Shown here one piece after another: positions 30,114-39,151 of a DNA stretch of 49,501 bases. The notes beneath the pieces were generated by a model that saw only the letters and a program-made list of their open reading frames with translations, was not told the origin of the DNA and ran no database searches. Origin of the DNA: an uncultured Pelagibacteraceae bacterium. GTDB lineage: Bacteria; Pseudomonadota; Alphaproteobacteria; Pelagibacterales; Pelagibacteraceae. How positions within the stretch are numbered: position 1 is the stretch's first letter; each line of letters begins with the position of its first letter. The DNA lies in contig CACHPL010000006.1 of assembly GCA_902581795.1 (NCBI GenBank), positions 1-49,501 on the forward strand, written 5' to 3'. A program made the translations under genes and the position numbers.

Positions 30114-30806
30114 CTAATATTGCACCTTTTTTAATCTATATTCCCAGTTACCAATTTTATCATATGAACTTTTTAGCCAAAGAAGAGTTTTTTCATCATA
30201 CCAAACATGAATATTTAATTTTTTTTTATCTAAAGGTTTGTCATTATCTGAAATAAAATGGAAATGAAGAGCCATATATTCGGATCCATTTATATTAATT
30301 TTTTTTTTTCCCAAAAAAATAACTTTCTGGGGCAATATTCTTCCAGAAATAGCGCTAATTTGTTTATTTTTTTTAATAATTTCATGATTCCACCAACTTC
30401 CAATGATTGAATCTTTGTTTTCTACGTTTCCTGTAAATGATGATCCGTTAATTTCATAAACAAGTGTGGTGTTGTTTAATTTTAAATTCACATACTTCGT
30501 TTTATCATTCTGTAAGGTTTTGGAGTTATAACTAACAAGCTGATTATTTTTATATTTCTCCTCTGTTCTTGTTTGATAATTCATTATTTCCAAACCAATT
30601 TTTGTTACTTTAAATTCACCTTCGCTAATAACGTGTAAAAAGTCAGATTTTTTGTTAAAATTAAACTTATGAAAGCCAATAATCTTGTTATTATGGAGAA
30701 TGTCATACTCAAGGGATACCAAATCTTTATAATGCAGAGCATGGCTAGATGCTTTGCTATTAAAAAAAATTAAAAATAAAAAAATTATTATTAGATTTCT
30801 TTTCAT
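30114..30806 (-). CDS. Exported protein, DUF6134-like
   Basis: A 230-residue protein with an N-terminal signal peptide (hydrophobic residues 3-16, then NSKASSHA). The rest is beta-rich: LEYDILHNNKIIGFHKFNF, VISEGEFKVTKIGLEIMNYQTRTEE, GSWWNHEIIK and NIHVWYDEKTLLWLKSSYDKIG. The pattern resembles DUF6134/DUF3108-type periplasmic proteins, whose role is unknown. The gene starts 15 bases downstream of aapP and could be co-transcribed with the amino-acid transporter, which does not establish a link in function. Confidence 0.65.
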   Translation of the reverse strand: MKRNLIIIFLFLIFFNSKASSHALHYKDLVSLEYDILHNNKIIGFHKFNFNKKSDFLHVISEGEFKVTKIGLEIMNYQTRTEEKYKNNQLVSYNSKTLQNDKTKYVNLKLNNTTLVYEINGSSFTGNVENKDSIIGSWWNHEIIKKNKQISAISGRILPQKVIFLGKKKININGSEYMALHFHFISDNDKPLDKKKLNIHVWYDEKTLLWLKSSYDKIGNWEYRLKKVQY

Positions 30807-30821
30807 TAATAAAAAAGAAAA

Positions 30822-31553
30822 TTAGAGTATTTGACTTAAGAAAAGCTTTGTTCTTTCATTTTTAGGATTAGCAAAGAAATCAGAAGTTTTAGCTCTTTCT
30901 ACTATCATTCCTTCATCCATAAAAACTACTTCATCAGCAACTTCCTTTGCAAAACCCATTTCGTGGGTAACTACTATCATTGTCATACCCGCTTTTGCTA
31001 AATTTACCATTGCGTCTAAAACTTCTTTAATCATTTCGGGATCAAGTGCGGATGTAGGCTCGTCAAATAGCATAATTTTTGGTTCCATACATAAAGCTCT
31101 AGCGAGAGCAGCTCTTTGTTGCTGTCCTCCCGACAACTGACCAGGAAATTTTGATGCTTGATCAGCAATCTGTACTTGTTCTAACTGTCTCATAGCTAAT
31201 TCTTCAGCTTTTTTCTTTGGAGTTTTTTTTACCCAAATTGGAGCTAGTGTGCAATTATCTAAAATTGATAAATGTGGAAATAAGTTGAATTGTTGAAAAA
31301 CCATACCAACTTCTGCTCTAATTTTTTCAATATCTTTTGTCTTTTCTGAAAGCTCATTGCCATCAACTATAATTTGTCCTTTTTGATGTTCCTCTAATCT
31401 GTTAATGCATCTAATCAGTGTCGATTTACCGGAACCAGAGGGGCCACATACTACAATTTTTTGTTTCTCACCAACTTCCAAATTTATATCTTTTAAAACT
31501 TGAAAGTCACCAAACCACTTATTCACTTCTTTCATTTGTATAATCGCTGACAT
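30822..31553 (-). CDS. aapP: General L-amino-acid ABC transporter ATP-binding protein
   Basis: A 243-residue polar amino-acid transport ATPase. Walker [13 protein letters not shown] near residue 37, the Q-loop [13 protein letters not shown], signature [15 protein letters not shown], Walker [14 protein letters not shown] and the H-loop VVTHEM are all intact. It energises AapQ and AapM. It lies seven bases after aapM and is the last gene of aapJ-aapQ-aapM-aapP. Confidence 0.95.
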   Translation of the reverse strand: MSAIIQMKEVNKWFGDFQVLKDINLEVGEKQKIVVCGPSGSGKSTLIRCINRLEEHQKGQIIVDGNELSEKTKDIEKIRAEVGMVFQQFNLFPHLSILDNCTLAPIWVKKTPKKKAEELAMRQLEQVQIADQASKFPGQLSGGQQQRAALARALCMEPKIMLFDEPTSALDPEMIKEVLDAMVNLAKAGMTMIVVTHEMGFAKEVADEVVFMDEGMIVERAKTSDFFANPKNERTKLFLSQIL

Positions 31554-31560
31554 AATTTCC

Positions 31561-32835
31561 TTATCTATCTGTTTTATATTTTAACTCTAAATATTGACTA
31601 TATCTACTCATAGCATAACAAATTGCCCAAAATAATATAGATGCAAAAATATAGCCTTCCATGGCAAAACCAAGCCATTTAGGATTTGTTTTTGCCATTT
31701 GAAGCATTCCTACAACTTCAGATAAACCAACAACAAAAATTAAAGGAGTGTCTTTTACTAAAGCTAAAAATGTATTTGCAATACCTGGTATAACTAATTT
31801 TAAAGCTTGAGGTAAAATTACAAAAATTTGCATTCTCCAATATCCCATACCTAATGATTTGGCAGCATCATATTGTCCTCTGGGTAAAGCTTGCAATCCA
31901 CCTCTTATAACTTCAGCTACGTAGGCTGCTTCAAAAAGTATAATCGCAGCAATAACTCTAATGAGTTTGTCAACAAATGCATCTGATGGCAGGAACATTG
32001 GGAACATTACTGAAGACATAAATAAAACTGTAATCAAAGGAACACCTCTCCAAAATTCTATATAACCAATTGAAATATATCTAATAACTGGAAGCTCAGA
32101 TCTTCGTCCCAAAGCTAAAATCATTCCTAAGGGAAAACAAAAAATTAGTCCAAAAAATGAAACAATAAATGTTAAAGACAACCCTCCCCATGCATTAGTT
32201 TCAACCCACTCAAGACCAAAAGAACCTCCTGAAATTAAAAAATTAATAATAATAAATGCGATTATTGGGTAAAGAATTGCGTAATAAAAAGTGATATAAT
32301 TCTTTAATTTACCCTTCATAAAATAACCTACAAATGCAAAAGCAATTAAAAAAATAAATGCAGTATTTATTCTCCAATGAAAGTCATTTGGATACATGCC
32401 GTAAATAAATCTTCTGAACCAAACTTTAATGTACGTCCAACAAGCGCCTTCTGAGGCTGCACAGGCTTCTTTGGTATCGCCTGATATAGTTGCTTCAAAT
32501 ATCATCCAATTTAGAGCAGGCGGTGTTGCCAAGAGAGTAAGAAATATAATTAAAAGAGTAAGTCCAGCGTTAAAGGGGTTATTGTTGACACTTTGATTGA
32601 TTTTATCAATTATTTTATTACCTGAATATTCAAGTCTTATCATTTGTAATCCAACTAAACCGATGATCAAAGGAAGAAAGAGATTTAAAATGCCAGGTAA
32701 GAAAGTGGAAAAATTGAAGTTAAAAAAACTTCTTAAAACGACATCGAAAATACTTATTAAAATGAGAGTTAATCCTATGTATAAATAGGTTTGAAAATTA
32801 TCTCTAGTTGGTTTTAAAATATTTATATTTGTCAT
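31561..32835 (-). CDS. aapM: General L-amino-acid ABC transporter permease AapM
   Basis: A 424-residue membrane subunit. N-terminal helices and a large periplasmic insert ([21 protein letters not shown]) precede the HAAT-type permease core with [15 protein letters not shown] and the EAA loop [22 protein letters not shown]. That insert and length distinguish AapM-type from short GlnP-type permeases. It starts one base after the aapQ stop. Confidence 0.94.
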   Translation of the reverse strand: MTNINILKPTRDNFQTYLYIGLTLILISIFDVVLRSFFNFNFSTFLPGILNLFLPLIIGLVGLQMIRLEYSGNKIIDKINQSVNNNPFNAGLTLLIIFLTLLATPPALNWMIFEATISGDTKEACAASEGACWTYIKVWFRRFIYGMYPNDFHWRINTAFIFLIAFAFVGYFMKGKLKNYITFYYAILYPIIAFIIINFLISGGSFGLEWVETNAWGGLSLTFIVSFFGLIFCFPLGMILALGRRSELPVIRYISIGYIEFWRGVPLITVLFMSSVMFPMFLPSDAFVDKLIRVIAAIILFEAAYVAEVIRGGLQALPRGQYDAAKSLGMGYWRMQIFVILPQALKLVIPGIANTFLALVKDTPLIFVVGLSEVVGMLQMAKTNPKWLGFAMEGYIFASILFWAICYAMSRYSQYLELKYKTDR

Positions 32836-32836
32836 T

Positions 32837-33988
32837 TTATTTTTCTTTAATTGCTATTCTTTTGTTATACCAATTCATTAAAATAGATATTGCTAAACTT
32901 AAGGATAAATAAGTTAGCATTGTAATTGAAACAATTTCTATTGCCCTACCTGTCTGCATTAATGCTGTTCCAGCAAAAACCAAAACTAAATCGGGATACG
33001 CTATGGCAGCGGCTAATGATGAATTTTTTGTTAAATTTAAATATTGATTGGTAGTTGGCGGAATAATAATTCTTAAAGCTTGAGGCATTATAACAAGTTT
33101 AAGTATTTGATTAGGGGTTAAACCTACTGAAGCGGCAGCCTCTTTCTGACCCTTGCTTATTCCTTGAATACCAGCTCTTACACATTCAGCAACAAAAGTA
33201 GCTGTATACAAAGATAGAGCCAATACCAATGCCAATAGCTCAGGAGGAACACTTATACCATCGGCGTATATAAAAGATGTTTTAGACAATTGTTTTAAAA
33301 CTGGTAATGCAACTTCTAATTGAACCATTCCAGTTATTAATGTTAAAGCAGGCAATATTACTAATAAGGAAACAGAAATTAAAAATACCGGAAGTTGTTG
33401 ACCTTTTTCCTCTTGTAATTTTTTTGCATAATTTTTTATAATTACTATAGAAATTATAGCTGCTAAAATTGAGTAAAATAAAATATCAAAATTTTCCCAA
33501 ATCAAACGTGGTATATAATAACCTTTAACTGTTAAATAAGTTACGCCAAAAAGAGGCTCTGTATTTTCGGGTAAAGGCAAAGCTCTTAAAGCAGCATAAT
33601 ACCAGAAAAAAATTTGTAATAATAAAGGGACATTTCTAAAAAATTCAACATACCAGGCTGCAGTATTTCTTATTAAGTAATTTGGTGACAACCTTGCAAC
33701 TCCAACGATAACACCAATTATCGTACAAAAGATAATGCCTAATACAGAAACTAAAATTGTGTTTAAAAGACCAACTAAATATGCTCGAGCATATGAATGA
33801 GAACCATCATATTCGATAAGTGAAAACTGTACATCAAAAGAGGACTCTTGGCCTAAAAAACCATACCCGAAATCAATACCCCTCTCATCCATGTTTAACT
33901 GAGCATTAATTGTGAAAAAACCAATAACTGCTAATACAAATAACAGTGTTAATAATTGAGGAATAATATTTTTAAGTCTGTGATTCAT
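32837..33988 (-). CDS. aapQ: General L-amino-acid ABC transporter permease AapQ
   Basis: A 383-residue permease with an N-terminal helix, RNTAAWYVEFFRNVPLLLQIFFWY, a long middle insert, and the EAA loop CVRAGIQGISKGQKEAAASVGL. It pairs with AapM to form the heteromeric channel. The ATG has no Shine-Dalgarno sequence (AACAATCG precedes it) and lies shortly after a terminator-like hairpin, so it should be translated less than aapJ. Confidence 0.94.
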   Translation of the reverse strand: MNHRLKNIIPQLLTLLFVLAVIGFFTINAQLNMDERGIDFGYGFLGQESSFDVQFSLIEYDGSHSYARAYLVGLLNTILVSVLGIIFCTIIGVIVGVARLSPNYLIRNTAAWYVEFFRNVPLLLQIFFWYYAALRALPLPENTEPLFGVTYLTVKGYYIPRLIWENFDILFYSILAAIISIVIIKNYAKKLQEEKGQQLPVFLISVSLLVILPALTLITGMVQLEVALPVLKQLSKTSFIYADGISVPPELLALVLALSLYTATFVAECVRAGIQGISKGQKEAAASVGLTPNQILKLVIMPQALRIIIPPTTNQYLNLTKNSSLAAAIAYPDLVLVFAGTALMQTGRAIEIVSITMLTYLSLSLAISILMNWYNKRIAIKEK

Positions 33989-34002
33989 CGATTGTTATGT
34001 AT

Positions 34003-34033
34003 AAAAAAAAGGGCCAGATAAATCTAGCCCTTT
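34003..34033 (-). terminator. Attenuator-type hairpin between aapJ and aapQ
   Basis: On the minus strand an eight-pair stem GGGCTAGA/TCTGGCCC (one G-U) closes a four-base loop TTTA and is followed directly by eight Ts (As at 34003-34010), with As before the stem. This is the shape of an intrinsic terminator, placed after the binding protein but before the permeases. Partial read-through or 3' end protection would give much more AapJ than AapQMP. Confidence 0.85.
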
Positions 34034-34057
34034 CTTTTTAATATTATTAATAAGCAA

Positions 34058-35098
34058 TTATCTTGCTGGTGGAACGTAAAGTATACCACCCTTAGTCCAA
34101 AGTTGGTTTGGACCTCTGTCTGGTAAAATACCAGTGTCAGCTATATTTCTTTTGTAGCTTTCACCATAGTTACCAACTTGCTTGATAATTCTTAAGCTCC
34201 AGTCGTTGTCTAGACCGAATGCAGCACCTAATTCACCCTCAGCACCAACTAATCTTTTAATTGCTGGATTTTCTGAAGACTTCATGCTGTCAGCGTTAGC
34301 AGATGTTATACCGTACTCTTCTGCTTCGATCATAACGTTTAGTGACCATCTAACTATGTCTTCCCATACAGAATCACCTTGTCTTACAACAGGTCCTAAT
34401 GGTTCTTTAGATATAGTTTCAGGTAATACAATATGATCATCTGGTTTGCTCAATTTTGTTCTTTGAGCAGCTAAACCTGATTTATCAGTTGTGTATGTAT
34501 CACATCTTCCTGCATCATATGCAGCTACGACTTCGTCAGCTTTTTCAAAAGCAACAGGCTCATATTTAATTCCTTTAGAATTAAAAAAGTCTCTCATGTT
34601 AAGCTCAGTTGTTGTACCAATATTGGTACAAGCAGAGATACCACTTTTGAATTGGCTCGTAGATGTAATTCCAGAGCTTTTTCTAACCATGAAACCTTGT
34701 CCATCATAGAAATTTACACCAACAAAAGTTAAACCAATGTCAGCATCTCTAGATAATGTCCAAGTTGTGTTTCTTGATAAGACATCAATCTCACCAGATG
34801 TTAATGCAGTAAATCTTTCTTTTGCACTTAAAGGATAGAATTTAACTTTTCCAGAATCCCCTAGTGTAGCAGCCGCAACTGCTCTGCATAAATCTACGTC
34901 AACGCCTGTCCAATTTCCTGATGCATCAGCATTAGAAAAACCTGGAAGACCTTGTGAAACACCACATCTTACAAAACCCATCTTTTGAGTCTTTTTAAGA
35001 GTTTTTGATTTTTTTGCAGCAAATGCACCAGTTTCGAAACTAACTAATAGTGCAATTGAGGTAAGCAAATAAACCAAATGTTTTAATGTTCTTCGCAT
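34058..35098 (-). CDS. aapJ: General L-amino-acid ABC transporter substrate-binding protein
   Basis: A 346-residue periplasmic binding protein. Signal peptide residues 1-27 (hydrophobic LVYLLTSIALLVSF, ending GAFAA). The mature part has VRCGVSQGLPGFSNADASGNWTGVDVDLCRAVAAA and the family motifs DVLSRNTTWTLSRD and GRCDTYTTDKSGL of the AapJ/YhdW group, which binds a broad range of L-amino acids. A strong Shine-Dalgarno AAGGGG (35105-35110) precedes the ATG by six bases, and a perfect palindrome sits upstream of that. Confidence 0.96.
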   Translation of the reverse strand: MRRTLKHLVYLLTSIALLVSFETGAFAAKKSKTLKKTQKMGFVRCGVSQGLPGFSNADASGNWTGVDVDLCRAVAAATLGDSGKVKFYPLSAKERFTALTSGEIDVLSRNTTWTLSRDADIGLTFVGVNFYDGQGFMVRKSSGITSTSQFKSGISACTNIGTTTELNMRDFFNSKGIKYEPVAFEKADEVVAAYDAGRCDTYTTDKSGLAAQRTKLSKPDDHIVLPETISKEPLGPVVRQGDSVWEDIVRWSLNVMIEAEEYGITSANADSMKSSENPAIKRLVGAEGELGAAFGLDNDWSLRIIKQVGNYGESYKRNIADTGILPDRGPNQLWTKGGILYVPPAR

Positions 35099-35110
35099 TA
35101 TTTTCCCCTT

Positions 35111-35147
35111 TTTATTGTTAACAATAAATTACAATTTCATGTAATTT
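35111..35147 (-). promoter_or_regulatory. Palindrome plus inverted repeat in the aapJ leader
   Basis: TTTATTGTTAACAATAAA at 35111-35128 is an 18-base perfect palindrome, ending just before the aapJ Shine-Dalgarno sequence. A second repeat, AAATTACA/TGTAATTT with a six-base loop, covers 35126-35147. They could be a repressor site, a stabilising 5' hairpin of the aapJ message, or part of the guaA 3' end. The rest of the 207-base gap up to 35305 shows no gene that I can support. Confidence 0.45.
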
Positions 35148-35305
35148 TTTTTTAGTATCTTTTATTAAACTTCTATGATCAAGTTGTTTGAGCGCGTCTG
35201 ATAATGACACATGGTGAAAATGGGTATTTTTTAACACTTTATATTCTTAATATAAAATTTTTATAACTATATTTAGATATATACCCGCTATAAGAGAAAG
35301 TATTA

Positions 35306-36862
35306 TTATTCAAGCTCGATTGTACTTGGTGGTTTAGAAGTAATATCAAAAACAACTCTATTAATTCCGGTAATTGAATTAATAATCTTGTTCGAAATCA
35401 TTTGTAAAAAAGATTTCTTAAAAAAATAAAAATCAGCCGTCATTCCATCTTCAGAAGTAATAGCTCTTAAAAGACAAATATATTCATAAGTTCTACCGTC
35501 ACCCATAACACCAACGGTTTTGACTGGCAATAATGCTGCGTATGCTTGCCAAATCTTATTATATAAATTGTGTTTTTTTAATTCATTGATAAAAATAAAG
35601 TCAGCTTCTTTAACTATCTGAATTTTATGCGAATTAATATTACCTGGTATTCTAATGGCCAATCCAGGACCAGGAAATGGGTGTCTACCAATTATTTCTT
35701 TCGGCAAAGAAAGTTTCAATCCTAAGCGCCTAACCTCATCTTTAAACAAAAATTTAAGAGGTTCTAATAATTTAAGTTTCATTTTTTTTGGTAAACCCCC
35801 AACATTATGATGAGATTTTATCTTTGAGGTAGGACTTCCGGTAACTGATTTGCTTTCAATGAGGTCAGGGTAAAGAGTGCCCTGCGCCAGAAATTTAATA
35901 TTTTTCATTTTTTTCATCTGTTTTTCAAATATTTTGATAAATAGATGGCCTATAATTTTTCTTTTTTTTTCAGGTTCTGTAATATTTTGTAATTTTTTAA
36001 TGAAGATCTTTGAGGCATTAACGTAGATAAGATTTAATTTTAATTTCTTTTTAAAAGTTTTAATAATTTCATTTTCTTCATTTTTTCTTAGAAATCCAGT
36101 ATTTACGAATATGCATATTAATTTATTTCCAATAGCTTTTTTTAAAAGTATTGATAAAACACTACTATCAACTCCTCCGGACAAAGCACAAATGACTCTA
36201 TTGTTTCCAACATTAGATCTAATATTTTTAATTAAAAATTCTTTCTGTTTGCTAGTATGCCAAATTTTTTTAATTTTACAGACTTTGAAAATGAAATTTT
36301 TGATTAATAATTTACCTTTTACTGTATGTGTAACTTCGGGATGGAATTGAACACCGTAGTACTTTAATTTTTCATTAGCTATAATTGCGTGTTTTGAGTT
36401 ATCACTATAAGCAATTGTTTTAAATCCTTTGGGAACCTTATCAACAATATCTTGGTGACTCATCCATACTATTGAAGAATTTTTATTAAAAAAATTTTTT
36501 GTAATAAGGCAATTATTTTTTTTTGAAATTATTGCTCTACCAAATTCTCTTTTTTTTGAGATTTTTATTTTGCCTCCAAACCTTTTGGCTAATATTTGGT
36601 GACCATAACAAATGCCAAGAACAGGTAATTTAGTTTTTATAATAATTTCGTTAAGCTTTATTCCTTTATTTGTTGTTATAGTAAGAGGTCCGCCTGATAA
36701 AATTATTCCTTTAATAGTTTTATAATCTTTTAATTTAGAAAGTTTTTTTGAATTTACAATTTCTGAATAAACACCAAGTTCTCTTATTTTTCTAGCAACA
36801 AGTTGAGTAAATTGTGAGCCAAAATCTACAATTAAAATTTTTTCTATTTCTTTAGGTCCCAT
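35306..36862 (-). CDS. guaA: GMP synthase (glutamine-hydrolysing)
   Basis: Converts XMP to GMP. The 518-residue protein has an N-terminal class I glutamine amidotransferase ([23 protein letters not shown] with the catalytic cysteine; GVQFHPEV with the His-Glu pair) and the ATP-pyrophosphatase ([12 protein letters not shown]), ending with the dimerisation domain ([30 protein letters not shown]). Its start overlaps the guaB stop by 11 bases, so the last two steps of GMP synthesis are translationally coupled. Confidence 0.97.
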   Translation of the reverse strand: MGPKEIEKILIVDFGSQFTQLVARKIRELGVYSEIVNSKKLSKLKDYKTIKGIILSGGPLTITTNKGIKLNEIIIKTKLPVLGICYGHQILAKRFGGKIKISKKREFGRAIISKKNNCLITKNFFNKNSSIVWMSHQDIVDKVPKGFKTIAYSDNSKHAIIANEKLKYYGVQFHPEVTHTVKGKLLIKNFIFKVCKIKKIWHTSKQKEFLIKNIRSNVGNNRVICALSGGVDSSVLSILLKKAIGNKLICIFVNTGFLRKNEENEIIKTFKKKLKLNLIYVNASKIFIKKLQNITEPEKKRKIIGHLFIKIFEKQMKKMKNIKFLAQGTLYPDLIESKSVTGSPTSKIKSHHNVGGLPKKMKLKLLEPLKFLFKDEVRRLGLKLSLPKEIIGRHPFPGPGLAIRIPGNINSHKIQIVKEADFIFINELKKHNLYNKIWQAYAALLPVKTVGVMGDGRTYEYICLLRAITSEDGMTADFYFFKKSFLQMISNKIINSITGINRVVFDITSKPPSTIELE

Positions 36863-37922
36863 CTTTTTTTATCTCATAGACATTATGAACCATACTTTCA
36901 TAAAATCCTGCTTTAGTAATTTTAACAAAATCTCCTTTTTTCTTCAGATCGTTAATTGTTTTTGCACCTAAATAACCCATTGAGGATCTCAAGCCTCCAA
37001 CTAAATTATAAATTATTTTATTAACCGGACCTTTGTATTCCACAATTCCTTCAACACCTTCTGGTACAAATTTAGATAAGTCTTTAAATTTTTTTTGATA
37101 ATAACGATCAGCAGAACCATAAGACATAGCGCCAACAGAACCCATTCCTCTAAAATTTTTAAATAATTTACCTTTTTTTTTGAAAACTTTACCTGGTGAC
37201 TCGTCTGTTCCTGAAAACAAAGATCCAATCATAATTGCATCAGCACCAGCTGCGATAGCTTTTGCAAGATCACCTGAAAATTTAATTCCTCCATCTGATA
37301 TGATTTTTGTTTTGCGTCTTTTTAGAGCATTTTTAACATCTATTACCGCACTTAACTGCGGAACACCTATTCCGGCAACAAGTCTAGTGGTACAAATAGA
37401 TCCGGGTCCAATACCTACCTTTACAATGTCAACTCCACTATCAGCTAAAAATTTAGCTGCTTTACCTGTAGCTATATTTCCTGCACATAAAAGACAATTT
37501 TTAATTTTTTTTTTTATCTTATTAATAGCTTTTAAAACTTTCATTGTATGGCCGTGCGCTGTATCAATAATTATCAAATCAACATTTGCATTATTTAGTT
37601 CAATTGCTCGTTCAATATCTGTATCTGAAACACCAATGGCTGCGCCTACTAGATTTTTTGTTTTTTTAACTTTAATCACCTCTTTAACTTGGTCTCTAAT
37701 AGAAAGATTTCTATGAATAATTCCAAGACCTCCAGCTTGTGACATGGAAATTGCCATTGAGGATTCGGTTACAGTATCCATTGCTGAAGAAATTAATGGA
37801 ATTTTTAATACTAATTTTTTTGAAAGACTTGTGCTGGTAGAAGTTTCAGAGGGAAGAACAGAAGAGTATTGAGGTTTAAGTGCAACATCATCAAAAGTTA
37901 ACGAATCTTTTATAGACCCCAT
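36852..37922 (-). CDS. guaB: IMP dehydrogenase lacking the CBS (Bateman) domains
   Basis: Oxidises IMP to XMP. The catalytic barrel is complete: [21 protein letters not shown], the loop GPGSICTTR with catalytic Cys177, [20 protein letters not shown], and [14 protein letters not shown] with the mobile-flap Arg region changed to Ile-Val. Typical IMPDH has about 490 residues with two CBS domains inserted after IHRN; here (356 residues) residue 86 runs straight into NLVGAAIG, so about 120 residues are absent without breaking the barrel. GMP reductase has similar length, but GMGSxGAM and EGVEG favour IMPDH, as does the guaA partner. Confidence 0.93.
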   Translation of the reverse strand: MGSIKDSLTFDDVALKPQYSSVLPSETSTSTSLSKKLVLKIPLISSAMDTVTESSMAISMSQAGGLGIIHRNLSIRDQVKEVIKVKKTKNLVGAAIGVSDTDIERAIELNNANVDLIIIDTAHGHTMKVLKAINKIKKKIKNCLLCAGNIATGKAAKFLADSGVDIVKVGIGPGSICTTRLVAGIGVPQLSAVIDVKNALKRRKTKIISDGGIKFSGDLAKAIAAGADAIMIGSLFSGTDESPGKVFKKKGKLFKNFRGMGSVGAMSYGSADRYYQKKFKDLSKFVPEGVEGIVEYKGPVNKIIYNLVGGLRSSMGYLGAKTINDLKKKGDFVKITKAGFYESMVHNVYEIKKDGT

Positions 37923-37964
37923 GTTTAAATATATGTTTTTTTCTTAATAATCCAAGAGAATTTA

Positions 37965-38041
37965 TGGCGCGCCCTGGAGGATTCGAACCTCCGACCCTCG
38001 GTTTAGAAAACCGATGCTCTATCCAGCTGAGCTAAGGGCGC
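37965..38041 (-). tRNA. tRNA-Arg (anticodon TCT), CCA encoded
   Basis: On the minus strand, acceptor GCGCCCT pairs with AGGGCGC, discriminator G, then CCA at 37965-37967. Anticodon stem TCGGT/ACCGA encloses loop TTTCTAA, giving TCT for the AGA codon, which is heavily used in this AT-rich genome. The T-arm contains GGAGGTTCGAATCCTCC. It lies between fbpC and guaB, all on the same strand. Confidence 0.95.
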
Positions 38042-38062
38042 AAAAGATAATCATATATTTAC

Positions 38063-39133
38063 TTAAAAACACACCAAGTGGTCAATAAAAATTGGTGTTT
38101 TTATTCCAAATTTTTCAGCTTTTTCATGCTGATGAATATGGTGAGAATGAACAAAAACTGGTATTTCCTCATGATTTTTAGTCTTTAATGTATAAATAAA
38201 GTTTGTACCTCTAAACTTTCTATCAACAACTTCTAATTTTAATTTACTTTGATCATCGTGTCTTAAATCCTCTGGTTGCAATAATAATTTAACGTTGGAT
38301 CCTACTGCAAAATTGTTAACTAGTTTACCCCTAATTTCTCCTAATACTGGATGACTCAAACTATGAACAGCGCAATCAGTTTCTACAACTTTAACATCAA
38401 CAAAAACTCCCCTATTTAAAAATTTTGCAACATCTAATGAATTGGGCTCGTGGTGAATATTGTAAGGTACGTCATATTGTTTCAATGATTGGTCTAATAG
38501 TATTCCACATTTGTCAGCAAGAAAAAAAGCTTCGTGAGAGTCATGTGTTACAATTATTGTTGTTATATTAAATGTTTTTAGAATATCCTTAATTCTCTTT
38601 TGTAATTCTTCTTTTAGACTGGTGTCTATATTAGCAAATGGTTCATCTAACAGAAGTAGATCCGGTCTTGAAAGTAAAGATCTAGCAAGAGATACCCTTT
38701 GTGCTTCACCAGCGCTAATTTGATGAGGATATTTATCTCTAATGTCTTCTAAATGGAGAATCTTAATTAAATCTTTGTCAGAATAATTGAATTTTGATCC
38801 ATTTTTTCTTTTTGCTCCAATGTTAATGTTGTCAATTACATTAAAATGAGGAAATAAAGAATTGTCCTGAAAACACATTGCAATATTTCTTTTTTCTGGA
38901 GGTAAACTATATTTATTAGACGATATAATATTTCCTTTAAGTTTAATTTCTCCAAATTTAAGATCTTGGAGACCAGCAATAGTTCTTAAAATTGTTGTTT
39001 TTCCAACACCGGATGGTCCAAGTAGACATACAATTTCTCCTTTATTTTTAATTTTAAATGTAACATTGCTTACTTTATTTTTTTCACTAGCAATAAAAGT
39101 TGCGTTATTTATTTCTAGAAAATTAGATGTCAT
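38063..39133 (-). CDS. fbpC: Ferric-iron ABC transporter ATP-binding protein (FbpC type)
   Basis: A 356-residue ATPase for ferric-ion import. Walker A GPSGVGKTTILR near residue 39, Walker B LLLLDEPFANID, and a C-terminal TOBE-like regulatory part (LLQPEDLRHDD) are visible. The ABC signature reads ISAGEAQR instead of LSGGQQQR, a milder consensus. The C-terminal part contains an unusual histidine cluster (VHSHHIHQHEKAE) that might bind metal; this is inference. It lies 18 bases after fbpB in fbpA-fbpB-fbpC. Confidence 0.9.
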   Translation of the reverse strand: MTSNFLEINNATFIASEKNKVSNVTFKIKNKGEIVCLLGPSGVGKTTILRTIAGLQDLKFGEIKLKGNIISSNKYSLPPEKRNIAMCFQDNSLFPHFNVIDNINIGAKRKNGSKFNYSDKDLIKILHLEDIRDKYPHQISAGEAQRVSLARSLLSRPDLLLLDEPFANIDTSLKEELQKRIKDILKTFNITTIIVTHDSHEAFFLADKCGILLDQSLKQYDVPYNIHHEPNSLDVAKFLNRGVFVDVKVVETDCAVHSLSHPVLGEIRGKLVNNFAVGSNVKLLLQPEDLRHDDQSKLKLEVVDRKFRGTNFIYTLKTKNHEEIPVFVHSHHIHQHEKAEKFGIKTPIFIDHLVCF

Positions 39134-39151
39134 TAAATTAACAATATAACT

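Noticed and set aside
35126-35153. Intrinsic terminator on the plus strand (AAATTACA/TGTAATTT followed by Ts)
   Set aside because: No plus-strand gene ends upstream of it, and the stem is pure AT except two pairs. Kept only as part of the aapJ leader entry.
36852-37922. GMP reductase (guaC) instead of IMP dehydrogenase
   Set aside because: The length fits guaC, but [16 protein letters not shown] and the coupling to guaA fit IMP dehydrogenase.
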